Shown here in pieces: positions 31,447-38,822 of a stretch of 40,835 bases of DNA. The position numbers and the translations under genes were made by a program. The stretch comes from a virus: the IMG/VR virus record IMGVR_UViG_3300022752_000152, positions 1 to 40,835 of that record, one strand, 5' to 3'. Each line of letters opens with the position of its first letter. The stretch's first letter is position 1. The notes beneath the pieces were generated by a model that was not told the DNA's origin, searched no databases, and saw nothing but the letters and a program-made list of their open reading frames with translations.

Positions 31447-32070
31447 TCATGCTCCTAAAACGTGTAATGCGTGTTGATAGTGTTTTTGACGATCTGCCAA
31501 CCCAAGTGTTCCACCGTTAATACGTTTTGTAACGGTCATAACATCACCTTGGTCTGCCCAGGTGTTTAATTTATTTGTTTCCCAAAACCAACAGGCCGAT
31601 TGAACAGCACCTTCGAATGTCTGTAGGTAAGCGGGAATTTCTTCAATAGGTGTTTCAATACTATCAGCAAAAGCCTGATAGTTATTTCGACCTGTAAGTT
31701 GAATTAATCCACGTCCACAAAAAGCCCAACCGTCTCCTGATGACTCTGGACCGTTGCCCATACGATTAGCATAGGCACGATTGGCAATCATCTCCTGTTT
31801 TCCCGCATACTGATTAGCTGTGGCCTGATCTGGAAAATATCGTGGCCATACTCTCATAAGACTGGCAGCACGATAGTTTAGATTTTCTTTTAGAAATTTA
31901 AATCCTCCACTTTCGTGAGCACATTGTGCTACAAACATGGCCACTCTTGATGGTGTGTTAATATCATAGTCAGGCAAACAACGTTCCATAGCATGATGCC
32001 AATGATCTACATAGGGATTACCTGGAATCAGTTGTGCTAATTGCTCCCTGGTTAGTATAAAATTACTCAT
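31447..32070 (-). CDS. Endolysin, glycoside hydrolase family 19
   Basis: A 207-residue enzyme of the GH19 chitinase/lysozyme family that cuts peptidoglycan glycan strands. AQCAHESGGFKFLKENLNYRA carries both catalytic Glu candidates (Glu53 and Glu62), quoted here as the conserved pair of motifs; CGRGLIQLTGRNNY is the family's substrate-site signature. No signal peptide is seen, so it depends on a holin. The start overlaps the lipoprotein stop. Confidence 0.92.
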   Translation of the reverse strand: MSNFILTREQLAQLIPGNPYVDHWHHAMERCLPDYDINTPSRVAMFVAQCAHESGGFKFLKENLNYRAASLMRVWPRYFPDQATANQYAGKQEMIANRAYANRMGNGPESSGDGWAFCGRGLIQLTGRNNYQAFADSIETPIEEIPAYLQTFEGAVQSACWFWETNKLNTWADQGDVMTVTKRINGGTLGLADRQKHYQHALHVLGA

Positions 32071-33086
32071 TAATTTCCTGTTCCTGTTGTTGTAGTAGTT
32101 GTGGTATTAGTAGTCGTTGTATTAGTTGTATTAGTTGTTGTGCCTGTTAGTTTATTTGCAAGAGTATTAACAACTTCTTTATTAGCATCGGTTAATGTTT
32201 TAATATTGACATTGGACTGATTACCCAATGTTTGTATAGTAGTATTACCATTAGCATTGATAGTGGTTGCAGCATTGAAACCTGCGGCGGCTGCGCTATT
32301 AACGCCAGTAATACCTGCTGTACCTATATTGGTTGTTGCTGTTAGACCTGCTGTACCTACATTAGTTACTGCTGTTAGTCCTGCGGCAGCAGTATTGCTT
32401 ACACCTGTAATACCTGCTGTACCTACATTAGTTACTGCTGTTAGTCCTGCGGCAGCAGTATTGCTTACACCTGTAATACCTGCTGTGCCTACATTAGTAA
32501 CTGCTGTGAGTCCTGCACTACTAGTATCTTTCATAGCATTAAATCCTGCTACGCTAACACCTTGTAGTGCGTTAAATGCTGCTGTGCCTTGCGAACTTAT
32601 AGCATTGAATCCAGCAGTGTTACTGGTGAACCCGCTAGAGGCTATGTTGCTGTTGGCAGTATGTCCGGCAGCATTCATATCTGTAAATGCCTTGTTAGTG
32701 CTAATTGCTATGGCAGCTTGATTATCACTTTGACGCATGGCCACAGCACTATTTCTATTAATGCTATAAAATTGAGTAAAACTTGGCAGTAACACACTGG
32801 TCCATTTTAATGCCGTATCAGCAATGGTTTCTGGAGCTGCAACTTGTTGTTGAGATCGTTGATTACTACCACCGCCCATTTGTATGCTTAGAACAGCAGC
32901 TACTTTGGCAGCACTATCTCCATTTTTTGCTATTTCAGCTAGAGCATTAAATCTAGCAGTTTCAGTAACTGCGTGTGCTTGTGCAATGGCTTTTTGTGTC
33001 TCTGCATAAAGTTGATAGCTACTAGGACCAGATGCACATCCGGCTAGTAGCAAGGCTGCAGATAATAATAAAAGTTTTAATTTCAT
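32070..33086 (-). CDS. Repeat-rich lipoprotein in the lysis cassette
   Basis: A 338-residue protein with a lipoprotein signal peptide (LLLAGC, lipobox Cys17). The mature part contains helical segments, then tandem 22-residue repeats of AGLTAVTNVGTAGITGVSNT type with similar degenerate units on either side, and a Thr/Asn-rich tail. The repeats are regular enough for a coiled or beta-solenoid rod. It would be anchored to the outer or inner membrane. I do not recognise the family. Its place between o-spanin and endolysin suggests a link with lysis, but a surface or exclusion role is also possible. Confidence 0.75.
   Translation of the reverse strand: MKLKLLLLSAALLLAGCASGPSSYQLYAETQKAIAQAHAVTETARFNALAEIAKNGDSAAKVAAVLSIQMGGGSNQRSQQQVAAPETIADTALKWTSVLLPSFTQFYSINRNSAVAMRQSDNQAAIAISTNKAFTDMNAAGHTANSNIASSGFTSNTAGFNAISSQGTAAFNALQGVSVAGFNAMKDTSSAGLTAVTNVGTAGITGVSNTAAAGLTAVTNVGTAGITGVSNTAAAGLTAVTNVGTAGLTATTNIGTAGITGVNSAAAAGFNAATTINANGNTTIQTLGNQSNVNIKTLTDANKEVVNTLANKLTGTTTNTTNTTTTNTTTTTTTGTGN
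32355..32508. repeat. 66-bp tandem repeat within the lipoprotein gene
   Basis: A 66-base unit starting at 32355 recurs at 32421, nearly base for base, and a third, diverged copy begins at 32487. It encodes the 22-residue protein repeat. The near identity suggests recent slippage or unequal exchange, so copy number may vary. Confidence 0.8.
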
Positions 33087-33095
33087 GTTACACCT

Positions 33096-33380
33096 CTATT
33101 TTTTAGATGTTGCTTGTTCATATATCTTTTTTTGTTCGTCGTACCATTTGTTCCAGTTATCATTTTTCAAACTACATTCATAATAAAGTGTATAATTTTT
33201 AACAACTGCTTTTAAAAATTCTGTTACAGCAACTTTATCACCTTCTATGGTCTGTAGGTCCGGACATTTTTCACGTAATTCTGTTACAGCATCGGGCCAT
33301 TTAGGCGCAACAGGAACAGGTTTTTGAAATAAAGAACATCCTGTTAAAGTAAGTACTAGAAGAAAAGACAAATATTTCAT
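33096..33380 (-). CDS. Outer-membrane spanin subunit (Rz1-like lipoprotein)
   Basis: A 94-residue lipoprotein with signal peptide and lipobox LTGC (Cys15), then a Pro-rich start of the mature part (PVPVAPKWP). It overlaps the i-spanin gene by ATGA. In two-component spanin systems the lipoprotein sits in the outer membrane and joins the inner subunit to fuse both membranes. The mature part is longer than that of lambda Rz1. Confidence 0.75.
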   Translation of the reverse strand: MKYLSFLLVLTLTGCSLFQKPVPVAPKWPDAVTELREKCPDLQTIEGDKVAVTEFLKAVVKNYTLYYECSLKNDNWNKWYDEQKKIYEQATSKK

Positions 33381-33907
33381 TTCTTTTCTCCTTCTGTTTT
33401 CCTATTCATTGTGGCTGCAGAATTGTGTGCGTCTAATAATTCCTTTGGCACAGGACAGTTTTCTATATACTTAATTACTTCCTCAACACGGACTCGCTCT
33501 GGTCCTTCGACTGTTTTAACTATCTCTCTATCATTCCATTTATCTACATATTTAACGATAGTATCGCTTTTTTCTTTGATCACCACAGTTTCTTTTTTAA
33601 CATCTTCACTGATTGTTCTAGTTGCAGCAGCAGCCTGGGCTTCTGCGTTTTTGACTTTTTCCTTCATAGCAGCAATTTCGTGTCGCCAAATTAGTTCATT
33701 ACCTATACCACCTGCTAGGAATGTTCCTGACAATCCTATGACAATACCTAGTAATCTTAGGGGAAATGTATAACCGGTTAGCCCTGGAATCCATCGAAGA
33801 AAGAAACCTGAAAAATATAGTATAAACCCTAGACCTATTACTAGCAGTGCTAGTAACATTAGGTATTCATCTGGAATTAAACCAACCATCCAGTGTAATT
33901 GATCCAT
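33377..33907 (-). CDS. Inner-membrane spanin-like protein (Rz-like)
   Basis: A 176-residue protein: two to three TM segments (EYLMLLALLVIGLGFILYF, and the LLGIVIGLSGTFLAGG region), a Lys/Glu-rich coiled coil (about 80-125), and ENCPVPKELLDAHNSAAT at the C-terminus, a motif typical of the periplasmic end of Rz-type spanins. ATG 33907 makes a TAATG overlap with the upstream stop and is preferred to TTG 33913. The extra TM segments differ from lambda Rz, which has one. Confidence 0.75.
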   Translation of the reverse strand: MDQLHWMVGLIPDEYLMLLALLVIGLGFILYFSGFFLRWIPGLTGYTFPLRLLGIVIGLSGTFLAGGIGNELIWRHEIAAMKEKVKNAEAQAAAATRTISEDVKKETVVIKEKSDTIVKYVDKWNDREIVKTVEGPERVRVEEVIKYIENCPVPKELLDAHNSAATMNRKTEGEKK

Positions 33908-34659
33908 TACCAAAGCTCCTTTTCGACAACCACTGCTTGATCACCTCGTGATATTAAAAATCTATTTCCAATTTTATCAATATCATAAGTACCTAGATAT
34001 TTAGTTAAAAAAACACATTGTCCTTGGTTACTTTCGTCTAGACTTAATTTACCTGGAACGTGTTTTTTTACTACTTCATAATCGCCTATGGCTATAAACT
34101 TTGCTGTTATTGGTTCTGCATAAGGTTTTTTAAATGTTAATGTCTGCCCTTCTAACATCACATCCACGCTTCCTTGATCAAAGAAATCGCTTATGGCAGT
34201 TTGTTTATATTCAGTTATACGAGAATCATAATCATTTTTATTGGTAGGAACATGTTCTAATATGCTGTCTTTACTAAAATCAATACTTCTGTTGTCTTTT
34301 TGATACCTAAATTGCCATGTGTAACAATCACAAAGTTGACTTATACCCTTCATGAGTGTTTCAATTTGTTCTCCTATATGCTCTGTTCGCTGAATTTCAG
34401 CGAATACTTGGTACTTGCCATCGTATTCTTCACCTGTGCTCATATCAGAATCTAAGATAAACGGAAACCCTTTTTCGATAAATTCCATAAGGTCTTTTGC
34501 AGCATTTTTATCTCTTGCATGAAATCCCAATACCACTACATCGGAATCTTCTCCCATTTTACTGCTATAACGATCTATACTAAAAGTTTCAGCTACACAA
34601 TGCTTTAGGTCAGCTGTTCTAAGTCCTTCATTGAGTTGGGGTTTCTGTTGTTTCTTCAT
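33907..34659 (-). CDS. Conserved T4-like phage protein (virion or regulatory, unknown)
   Basis: A 250-residue protein. The blocks AETFSIDRYSSKMGEDSDVVV, DLMEFIEKGFPFILDSDMS and LCDCYTWQFRYQ are features I know from a hypothetical protein found in many T4-like cyanophages, quoted here in parts. No catalytic motif is visible. AGGAGATTCCTA precedes the ATG. It overlaps the upstream gene by 32 bases and the i-spanin as TAATG, so it is in a late-type unit with the lysis genes. Confidence 0.75.
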   Translation of the reverse strand: MKKQQKPQLNEGLRTADLKHCVAETFSIDRYSSKMGEDSDVVVLGFHARDKNAAKDLMEFIEKGFPFILDSDMSTGEEYDGKYQVFAEIQRTEHIGEQIETLMKGISQLCDCYTWQFRYQKDNRSIDFSKDSILEHVPTNKNDYDSRITEYKQTAISDFFDQGSVDVMLEGQTLTFKKPYAEPITAKFIAIGDYEVVKKHVPGKLSLDESNQGQCVFLTKYLGTYDIDKIGNRFLISRGDQAVVVEKELW

Positions 34660-35158
34660 TAGGAATCTCCTGTGCTGCCATTTCAGAACTTATTTGTGGT
34701 TGACTATATTTCATTAACTCTGTTGTGTCATTTAGATCACGGTTGGCTTTACCTATAGAAACATCTTGCATTAGTTTCTTAGGCATTCTTATACTAACGA
34801 TCCATACAGGATGTTGGTCAATTTTACCTTTTTTAGTACCAGGGCGATAATCACTCGGATCTTTTATTTTCCTAGGAATTAAAACATTACTTTTTTCATA
34901 ATCTACCATGCAACCATATTCATATAAGCGTTTTGCACCTTCTGGATCAGGCATATTATTTCTAGGCCACATGAATTTACATTCAACATCATGACGATGA
35001 ATATTTGGGCCGCTTACTAGCTCACCATCTTCCCAATTTTTATAAACGTAGATGTCTAATTCGTCAATAACTCTTTCAAAGTCTTTTAAGACTTTAAAAG
35101 CAGTATCACCTTCACTTAGCGTTTTTAAATTTTTAACAACGTCTAATATATCCAACAT
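34628..35158 (-). CDS. Conserved T4-like phage hypothetical protein
   Basis: A 176-residue protein with DILDVVKNLKTLSEGDTAF at the start, an aromatic-rich core (FMWPRNNMPDPEGAKRLYEYG) and VWIVSIRMPKKLM, ending in a Glu/Thr-rich tail. It always seems to accompany the gene downstream in T4-like aquatic phages, as far as I can recall. Function unknown. Two promoter candidates lie upstream (35178-35185 and 35215-35243). Confidence 0.75.
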   Translation of the reverse strand: MLDILDVVKNLKTLSEGDTAFKVLKDFERVIDELDIYVYKNWEDGELVSGPNIHRHDVECKFMWPRNNMPDPEGAKRLYEYGCMVDYEKSNVLIPRKIKDPSDYRPGTKKGKIDQHPVWIVSIRMPKKLMQDVSIGKANRDLNDTTELMKYSQPQISSEMAAQEIPNEETTETPTQ

Positions 35159-35177
35159 AGTAAGCCCTTTGATAGTT

Positions 35178-35185
35178 TATTTATC
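35178..35185 (-). promoter_or_regulatory. Late-promoter-like octamer before the lysis unit
   Basis: The minus strand reads GATAAATA, a 7 of 8 match to the T4 late element and a full match to NATAAATA. It lies 19 bases upstream of ATG 35158, the first gene of the unit leading to the lysis cassette. Confidence 0.5.
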
Positions 35186-35214
35186 TGATTTAAGAATCTA
35201 ATTTTTTTAATATT

Positions 35215-35243
35215 AGTATATTGGTAATTTAAAAGAAGGTTAA
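35215..35243 (-). promoter_or_regulatory. Possible sigma70-like promoter, divergent from phoH
   Basis: Minus strand: TTAACC (35243-35238), a 17-base spacer, TATACT (35220-35215). The -35 matches at 4 of 6 and the -10 at 5 of 6. It would start transcription toward 35158. Confidence 0.45.
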
Positions 35244-35286
35244 ATAGTTTTGCAGGTTGGCAATTTCATTTATTTGGAGGTGAAAT

Positions 35287-36039
35287 TTGTCTAGAGCGAA
35301 AAGAAGGCAAAAAGAAATGTATATGGAAGTTGATCCAAGATTTCGTAGAGAGCCTGGTAATAATTTAATTAGTATCAATTCTTATCTAAAGAAAAAGCAG
35401 CAGGTAGTGCTAATACCTAGAAATGTCAGTCAAGAACATTATCTAGAAATGCTTAAAAATCCTAAAAAGTATATAGTCTTTGCAATAGGACCAGCAGGTA
35501 CAGGTAAAACCATGCTGGCTGTGCAAATGGGTATCAAACTTCTAAAAGAAGGTACAATATCTAAGATTATAGTTACAAGACCCGCTGTAAGTGTAGATGA
35601 ACAACATGGATTCTTACCTGGAACTTTGAATCAAAAAATGGAACCTTGGACAAGACCTATTTTTGATGTCTTTGAAGAGTATTACCATCCCAAAGAAATA
35701 GCAGCGATGCTAGAAGATGGTATTATTGAGATATCACCATTAGCATATATGAGAGGTAGAACTTTTAAAAATGCTTTTGTGATAGCTGACGAAATGCAAA
35801 ATGCAACATCTAGCCAAATGAAAATGCTCCTCACCAGAATTGGGGAGCATAGTCGTATGGTAATTACAGGAGATCTAAACCAAGCAGATAGGCCAAAGGA
35901 AAATGGACTACTTGAGTTTTTCAATTTATACGAAAGAGGAGGCGATTATCGTATGATTGGATTAGCCAAGTTTTTCACCACTGACATAGAACGTCATCCT
36001 GTGGTCAAAGAAATACTTAAAATTTACAAAGAAGAATAA
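35287..36039 (+). CDS. phoH: PhoH-like ATPase
   Basis: A 250-residue P-loop NTPase of the PhoH family. Walker A is GPAGTGKT (68-75), Walker B is VIADEMQN (Asp168, Glu169), and ITGDLNQADRP is the sensor region. PhoH proteins are common in marine T4-like phages; a helicase-like RNA-related role is suspected, but function is unsettled. The start is TTG at 35287, supported by GGAGG six bases upstream; the first ATG (35317) lacks a ribosome site. It is the only plus-strand gene and has its own terminator. Confidence 0.93.
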   Translation: MSRAKRRQKEMYMEVDPRFRREPGNNLISINSYLKKKQQVVLIPRNVSQEHYLEMLKNPKKYIVFAIGPAGTGKTMLAVQMGIKLLKEGTISKIIVTRPAVSVDEQHGFLPGTLNQKMEPWTRPIFDVFEEYYHPKEIAAMLEDGIIEISPLAYMRGRTFKNAFVIADEMQNATSSQMKMLLTRIGEHSRMVITGDLNQADRPKENGLLEFFNLYERGGDYRMIGLAKFFTTDIERHPVVKEILKIYKEE

Positions 36040-36045
36040 AGCGGC

Positions 36046-36090
36046 ATTGATCGAACAGAGCCAACCTGCCCAGCTGTTCGATCAATTTTT
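36046..36090 (+). terminator. Rho-independent terminator of phoH
   Basis: A 13-bp perfect stem, ATTGATCGAACAG (36046-36058) with its complement at 36074-36086, around a 15-base loop, and followed by a T-run (36086-36090) on the plus strand. It ends at the stop codon of the convergent gp44 gene. No T-run is present for minus-strand transcripts. Confidence 0.9.
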
Positions 36091-37007
36091 CATAGGTTTT
36101 TAAGTTTAATAAGAGTTGCAGCTAAATTTATCTCTGGATCTGCTATTAAGGTATGATCAATAGCACCTTGTTTAATAATCACTAGTGCTTTGTCTCTAAT
36201 ATCTTCATCATCACCGAATAATTCTACATTGTCATATAGCCAACGATAGATATCTTCTATATCTTCAGGTCTAACTTTTCCGCACAATAGTTTACGAGCT
36301 TCTTGAATTTTTTTCTGTTTAAATAAATTAACCATGCCAATTTTCCAATCTTGGCCAGATTCATTATCTATTTCTGGTGCCACAAGTTTTTTATTGTGAC
36401 AATGCTGTTGAATCATGTTGATGCATTTACGCATATCTGGGTATTGGACTTTAACAAACGTATCAAGGATATCTAAGTCAAAGTCTATTTCTTCTTCAAC
36501 AAGAATTGTAGCTACCCTTGCAGTAAATTCTGTTTGATCTATTTTTTCAACATGAAATCCTTGGCAACGACTATGAATTGCAGGAATAATTCTATTAGGG
36601 TAATTGCAAGTTAAAATGAACCTACTATGGTCACTATAGGTTTCCATAACTCCTCTAAGTATAGCCTGTGCATTAGGTGTAAGGTAGTCTGCTTCATCGA
36701 GCAAAACAACTTTAAAAGGCCCAAACGGAATCATTTGAACAAAATTAATAATTTTATCACGAACGGTATCTACATTGTTTTCACGTGATGCATTAATTTC
36801 TAAAACATCAAAATCTTCAATACCAATTTCTTTTACAAGAACTTTTGCAAGAGTAGTTTTTCCGATTCCTGCAACACCGCTTAATAATAAATGTGGAAAG
36901 CTTTTTTCTTTAATCCACGAATATACTTGTCTTTTTTGAGCATTATCTCTAAAAACATATTCAGAAGATTTTTTAGGTCTGTATTTTTCAGTCCAAAGTT
37001 GTATCAT
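36090..37007 (-). CDS. 44: Clamp-loader large subunit (T4 gp44-like AAA+ ATPase)
   Basis: A 305-residue AAA+ ATPase (T4 gp44 is 319). LWTEKYRPKKSSEYVF at the start, Walker A GVAGIGKTT (44-52), Walker B LLDEADYL (Asp104, Glu105), and the SRC motif (HSRCQ, 145-149) are clear. It loads the gp45 clamp onto primer ends using ATP. No gp62 partner is visible next to it or elsewhere in the window. It is the last gene of its unit and overlaps the upstream gene as ATGA. Confidence 0.93.
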   Translation of the reverse strand: MIQLWTEKYRPKKSSEYVFRDNAQKRQVYSWIKEKSFPHLLLSGVAGIGKTTLAKVLVKEIGIEDFDVLEINASRENNVDTVRDKIINFVQMIPFGPFKVVLLDEADYLTPNAQAILRGVMETYSDHSRFILTCNYPNRIIPAIHSRCQGFHVEKIDQTEFTARVATILVEEEIDFDLDILDTFVKVQYPDMRKCINMIQQHCHNKKLVAPEIDNESGQDWKIGMVNLFKQKKIQEARKLLCGKVRPEDIEDIYRWLYDNVELFGDDEDIRDKALVIIKQGAIDHTLIADPEINLAATLIKLKNL

Positions 37008-37204
37008 GCTTTTATCTCTAGTTTGTAAATTGCTATGGGAGATCTATTAATATGCGGAGTCCAATCACTTAATCCACCTTTACCTCTATTATACATTCTC
37101 AGTAAAATTTTAAGTAAGATTTCCGGCTGTTTATCACTTAATATCTTATAAAAATGTCCATCAGCTCTTTCTATTACATATGTGTAAATTTCTTTTTCAA
37201 CCAT
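37004..37204 (-). CDS. Small hypothetical protein, 66 aa
   Basis: An unrecognised protein with MVEKEIYTYVIERADGHFYK at the start and SPIAIYKLEIKA at the end, of alpha/beta type. It overlaps gp44 as ATGA, so it could be translated together with it. It is far too short for the clamp-loader small subunit gp62. The upstream zinc-finger gene runs 31 bases into it. Confidence 0.65.
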   Translation of the reverse strand: MVEKEIYTYVIERADGHFYKILSDKQPEILLKILLRMYNRGKGGLSDWTPHINRSPIAIYKLEIKA

Positions 37205-37317
37205 TTAATTAATTTAAAACTATTAAGAGTTATTAATGGTGGATGATGAGGACAGCGTCCTTGCTGCCAATCACATTCTGAAGTGTAAGGTCTACGACAA
37301 ACCTTACATTTATCCAC
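37174..37317 (-). CDS. Small zinc-finger-like protein, 47 aa
   Basis: A short frame from GTG 37317: DKCKVCRRPYTSECDWQQGR, then CPHHPP. Cys4, Cys7, Cys15 and Cys22, with His24/25, form a plausible zinc site. I recognise the QQGRCPHHPP block from small proteins of T4-like cyanophages. The GTG lies 8 bases inside the end of the previous gene, and the frame fills an otherwise empty gap of about 105 bases. The last 31 bases overlap the gene at 37004-37204. Confidence 0.75.
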   Translation of the reverse strand: MDKCKVCRRPYTSECDWQQGRCPHHPPLITLNSFKLIKWLKKKFTHM

Positions 37318-37684
37318 GCAGACTTTCCATGGTGATTATTTTAGTGAGACTTTGTGCTAGATCCTGATCGTGGGTGACTATATGTAGGCGTTGATGGCTA
37401 CGATCTTTTAGGTTATCATATGATCTTGTTTCAACTATCAATCCACCTGCGGCTTTGTGAATGGTTATACGCATCGGTCCTTCTGTGTTTAATTCAGAAC
37501 TTTCCTCAATTCTACCTATAGTGTCCTGGCCTTCGTTAATCCAATTGCGTATCCAGCGTTTAAATTTTGATTTCATGATTAATGATTTAGTAGTGGGTGG
37601 GGGGATTTTAGTTACAGCATGAATACTAGTGGAATTAATACTCCTACTTTGCTTTTGTTGAGCATAAAGACCTGAAGTGGTCAT
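37310..37684 (-). CDS. Conserved T4-like phage hypothetical protein (ETRSYD family)
   Basis: A 124-residue protein. GRIEESSELNTEGPMRITI and GGLIVETRSYDNLKDRS, ending KIITMESLRG, follow a pattern I know from T4-like cyanophages. The first 36 residues (up to IMKSKFKRWIRNWINEG) are low in complexity; an alternative start at that internal Met exists, but the ATGA overlap with the upstream gene favours 37684. Function unknown. Confidence 0.75.
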   Translation of the reverse strand: MTTSGLYAQQKQSRSINSTSIHAVTKIPPPTTKSLIMKSKFKRWIRNWINEGQDTIGRIEESSELNTEGPMRITIHKAAGGLIVETRSYDNLKDRSHQRLHIVTHDQDLAQSLTKIITMESLRG

Positions 37685-38007
37685 ACTGTTCCTTCAGGTA
37701 GTGTCTCACTGACTGCCATAATTGCATTATTATCTACCATACGAACTTCTAAACTACTTCCATCTTCTTGTTCTACTTCTACAGTTCTAGTCCAGCGACC
37801 GTGCTCAATTAGAACCCATTCACCTACTTTTAATTCGGTTTGATCTGGTCCGACGGCCCAAACCTGCCCCCAACGTGGATGAATACCTGTTACCTTACCA
37901 TCATCTTTGGGAATGAGTAGACCAGCAAGAGTCGTTTGAATATCAAATTCCATTCCTTTAATAAACACTAGGTCGCGGAGTGGTTTAACTTTCCCTTTTA
38001 CTTTCAT
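37681..38007 (-). CDS. GroES/gp31-like co-chaperonin
   Basis: A 108-residue protein. KPLRDLVFIKGMEFDIQTTL is the opening beta strand and mobile-loop region of Cpn10; GLLIPKD, then RWGQVWAVGP and GEWVLIEHGRWTR match the barrel of GroES-like proteins as found in T4-like phages. In T4, gp31 replaces GroES on host GroEL so that the major capsid protein can fold. Helper chaperone genes (dnaJ, clpA) occur elsewhere in the window. Confidence 0.82.
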   Translation of the reverse strand: MKVKGKVKPLRDLVFIKGMEFDIQTTLAGLLIPKDDGKVTGIHPRWGQVWAVGPDQTELKVGEWVLIEHGRWTRTVEVEQEDGSSLEVRMVDNNAIMAVSETLPEGTV

Positions 38008-38264
38008 TTTGTCCTCTTTATATTTTCATTATACGGCATTGTTTTAAGTTCTTCTAAAATTTGTTCAGGCTTAGCCTTGGGATTGTTTTCATAATAATCA
38101 GCCATTACTTGCTCTCGTTTACGAAGGATAGAACCTCCAGGGCCTAGTTCATCTCCTCTTGCATTAACACCTGCATTACCTATAGCCGGCATTAATTCGT
38201 TTCTGGTCATCAGTTTATCCATATCAATTTCTCTACCCTGCATTGTTCTGTAGGTTCTAGCCAT
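38004..38264 (-). CDS. Conserved T4-like phage hypothetical protein (ARTYRTMQG family)
   Basis: An 86-residue protein: MARTYRTMQGREIDMDKLM, then VNARGDELGPGGSILRKRE and a C-terminal helix. I know this sequence pattern well from T4-like cyanophages, but not a function. It overlaps the GroES-like gene as ATGA and the upstream Pol III-like gene by 8 bases. Confidence 0.8.
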   Translation of the reverse strand: MARTYRTMQGREIDMDKLMTRNELMPAIGNAGVNARGDELGPGGSILRKREQVMADYYENNPKAKPEQILEELKTMPYNENIKRTK

Positions 38265-38784
38265 TTGTTACATCCTCCTTGAAAAATTCATTTATATCTA
38301 AGTTATATTTAAGGCTATCTATTTTATGAATGTTTAAAAGATAAAGAATATAGCTGGATACGCAGCTTCCTCTTCCTACCCCCCAAACTATATTATTTTT
38401 CCTCATTATATCTACTAGATATTTTAAATAATACAATAGATCGATCATTTTGTGTTTGTGAAAAAGATTTAGTTCCAATTCTACACGATTGATTTGCTCC
38501 AACGTATTGCATTCTTTAAATAATTCTTCAAAGAGATGTGGGGCATAATTATCAGGCATAAACCAATTTGATTGATTTTCTTTATCAAACTCTTGAATAG
38601 TTTGAATTTTATTCGTTGTTTTTGGTAAAGAAAATGTTTCTAAATTATCTTTATGAGCTTTCAATATTTTATCATATACATCGTCCGATACGATTAAATT
38701 TTCTAGATCATTAATTTTACCAGAGTATAAAAGTGAAAATAATGATTCATTATTCAAAATAATCTGACCATATTTGTTTCTCAT
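38257..38784 (-). CDS. DNA polymerase III alpha-like fragment
   Basis: A 175-residue protein. The C-terminal third (VWGVGRGSCVSSYILYLLNI, then SLKYNLDINEFFK) resembles the GRGSAAGS...DPLKYNLLFERFL region of the palm of bacterial Pol III alpha. The catalytic Asp triad and the PHP domain are absent, so it cannot be a polymerase. Similar orphans are known in T4-like cyanophages, annotated as Pol III alpha-like. It may act as a decoy or adaptor, but this is speculation. It opens a transcription unit behind a perfect promoter. Confidence 0.75.
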   Translation of the reverse strand: MRNKYGQIILNNESLFSLLYSGKINDLENLIVSDDVYDKILKAHKDNLETFSLPKTTNKIQTIQEFDKENQSNWFMPDNYAPHLFEELFKECNTLEQINRVELELNLFHKHKMIDLLYYLKYLVDIMRKNNIVWGVGRGSCVSSYILYLLNIHKIDSLKYNLDINEFFKEDVTNG

Positions 38785-38793
38785 AATAGCTAA

Positions 38794-38822
38794 ATTATAA
38801 ATGAGATAATTGTTGATGTCAA
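38794..38822 (-). promoter_or_regulatory. Consensus sigma70 promoter
   Basis: Minus strand: TTGACA (38822-38817), a 17-base spacer, TATAAT (38799-38794): both boxes are perfect. It overlaps the stop of the gene at 38819-39061 and drives the Pol III-like, GroES-like and gp44 genes. Confidence 0.85.

Noticed and set aside
32257-32721. Plus-strand frame of 154 codons
   Set aside because: It is antisense to the repeat region of the lipoprotein gene; repetitive Val/Ala/Pro content is explained by the repeat, and there is no ribosome site.
37004-37204. Clamp-loader small subunit gp62
   Set aside because: The position next to gp44 fits, but 66 residues is far too short and no similarity is visible.
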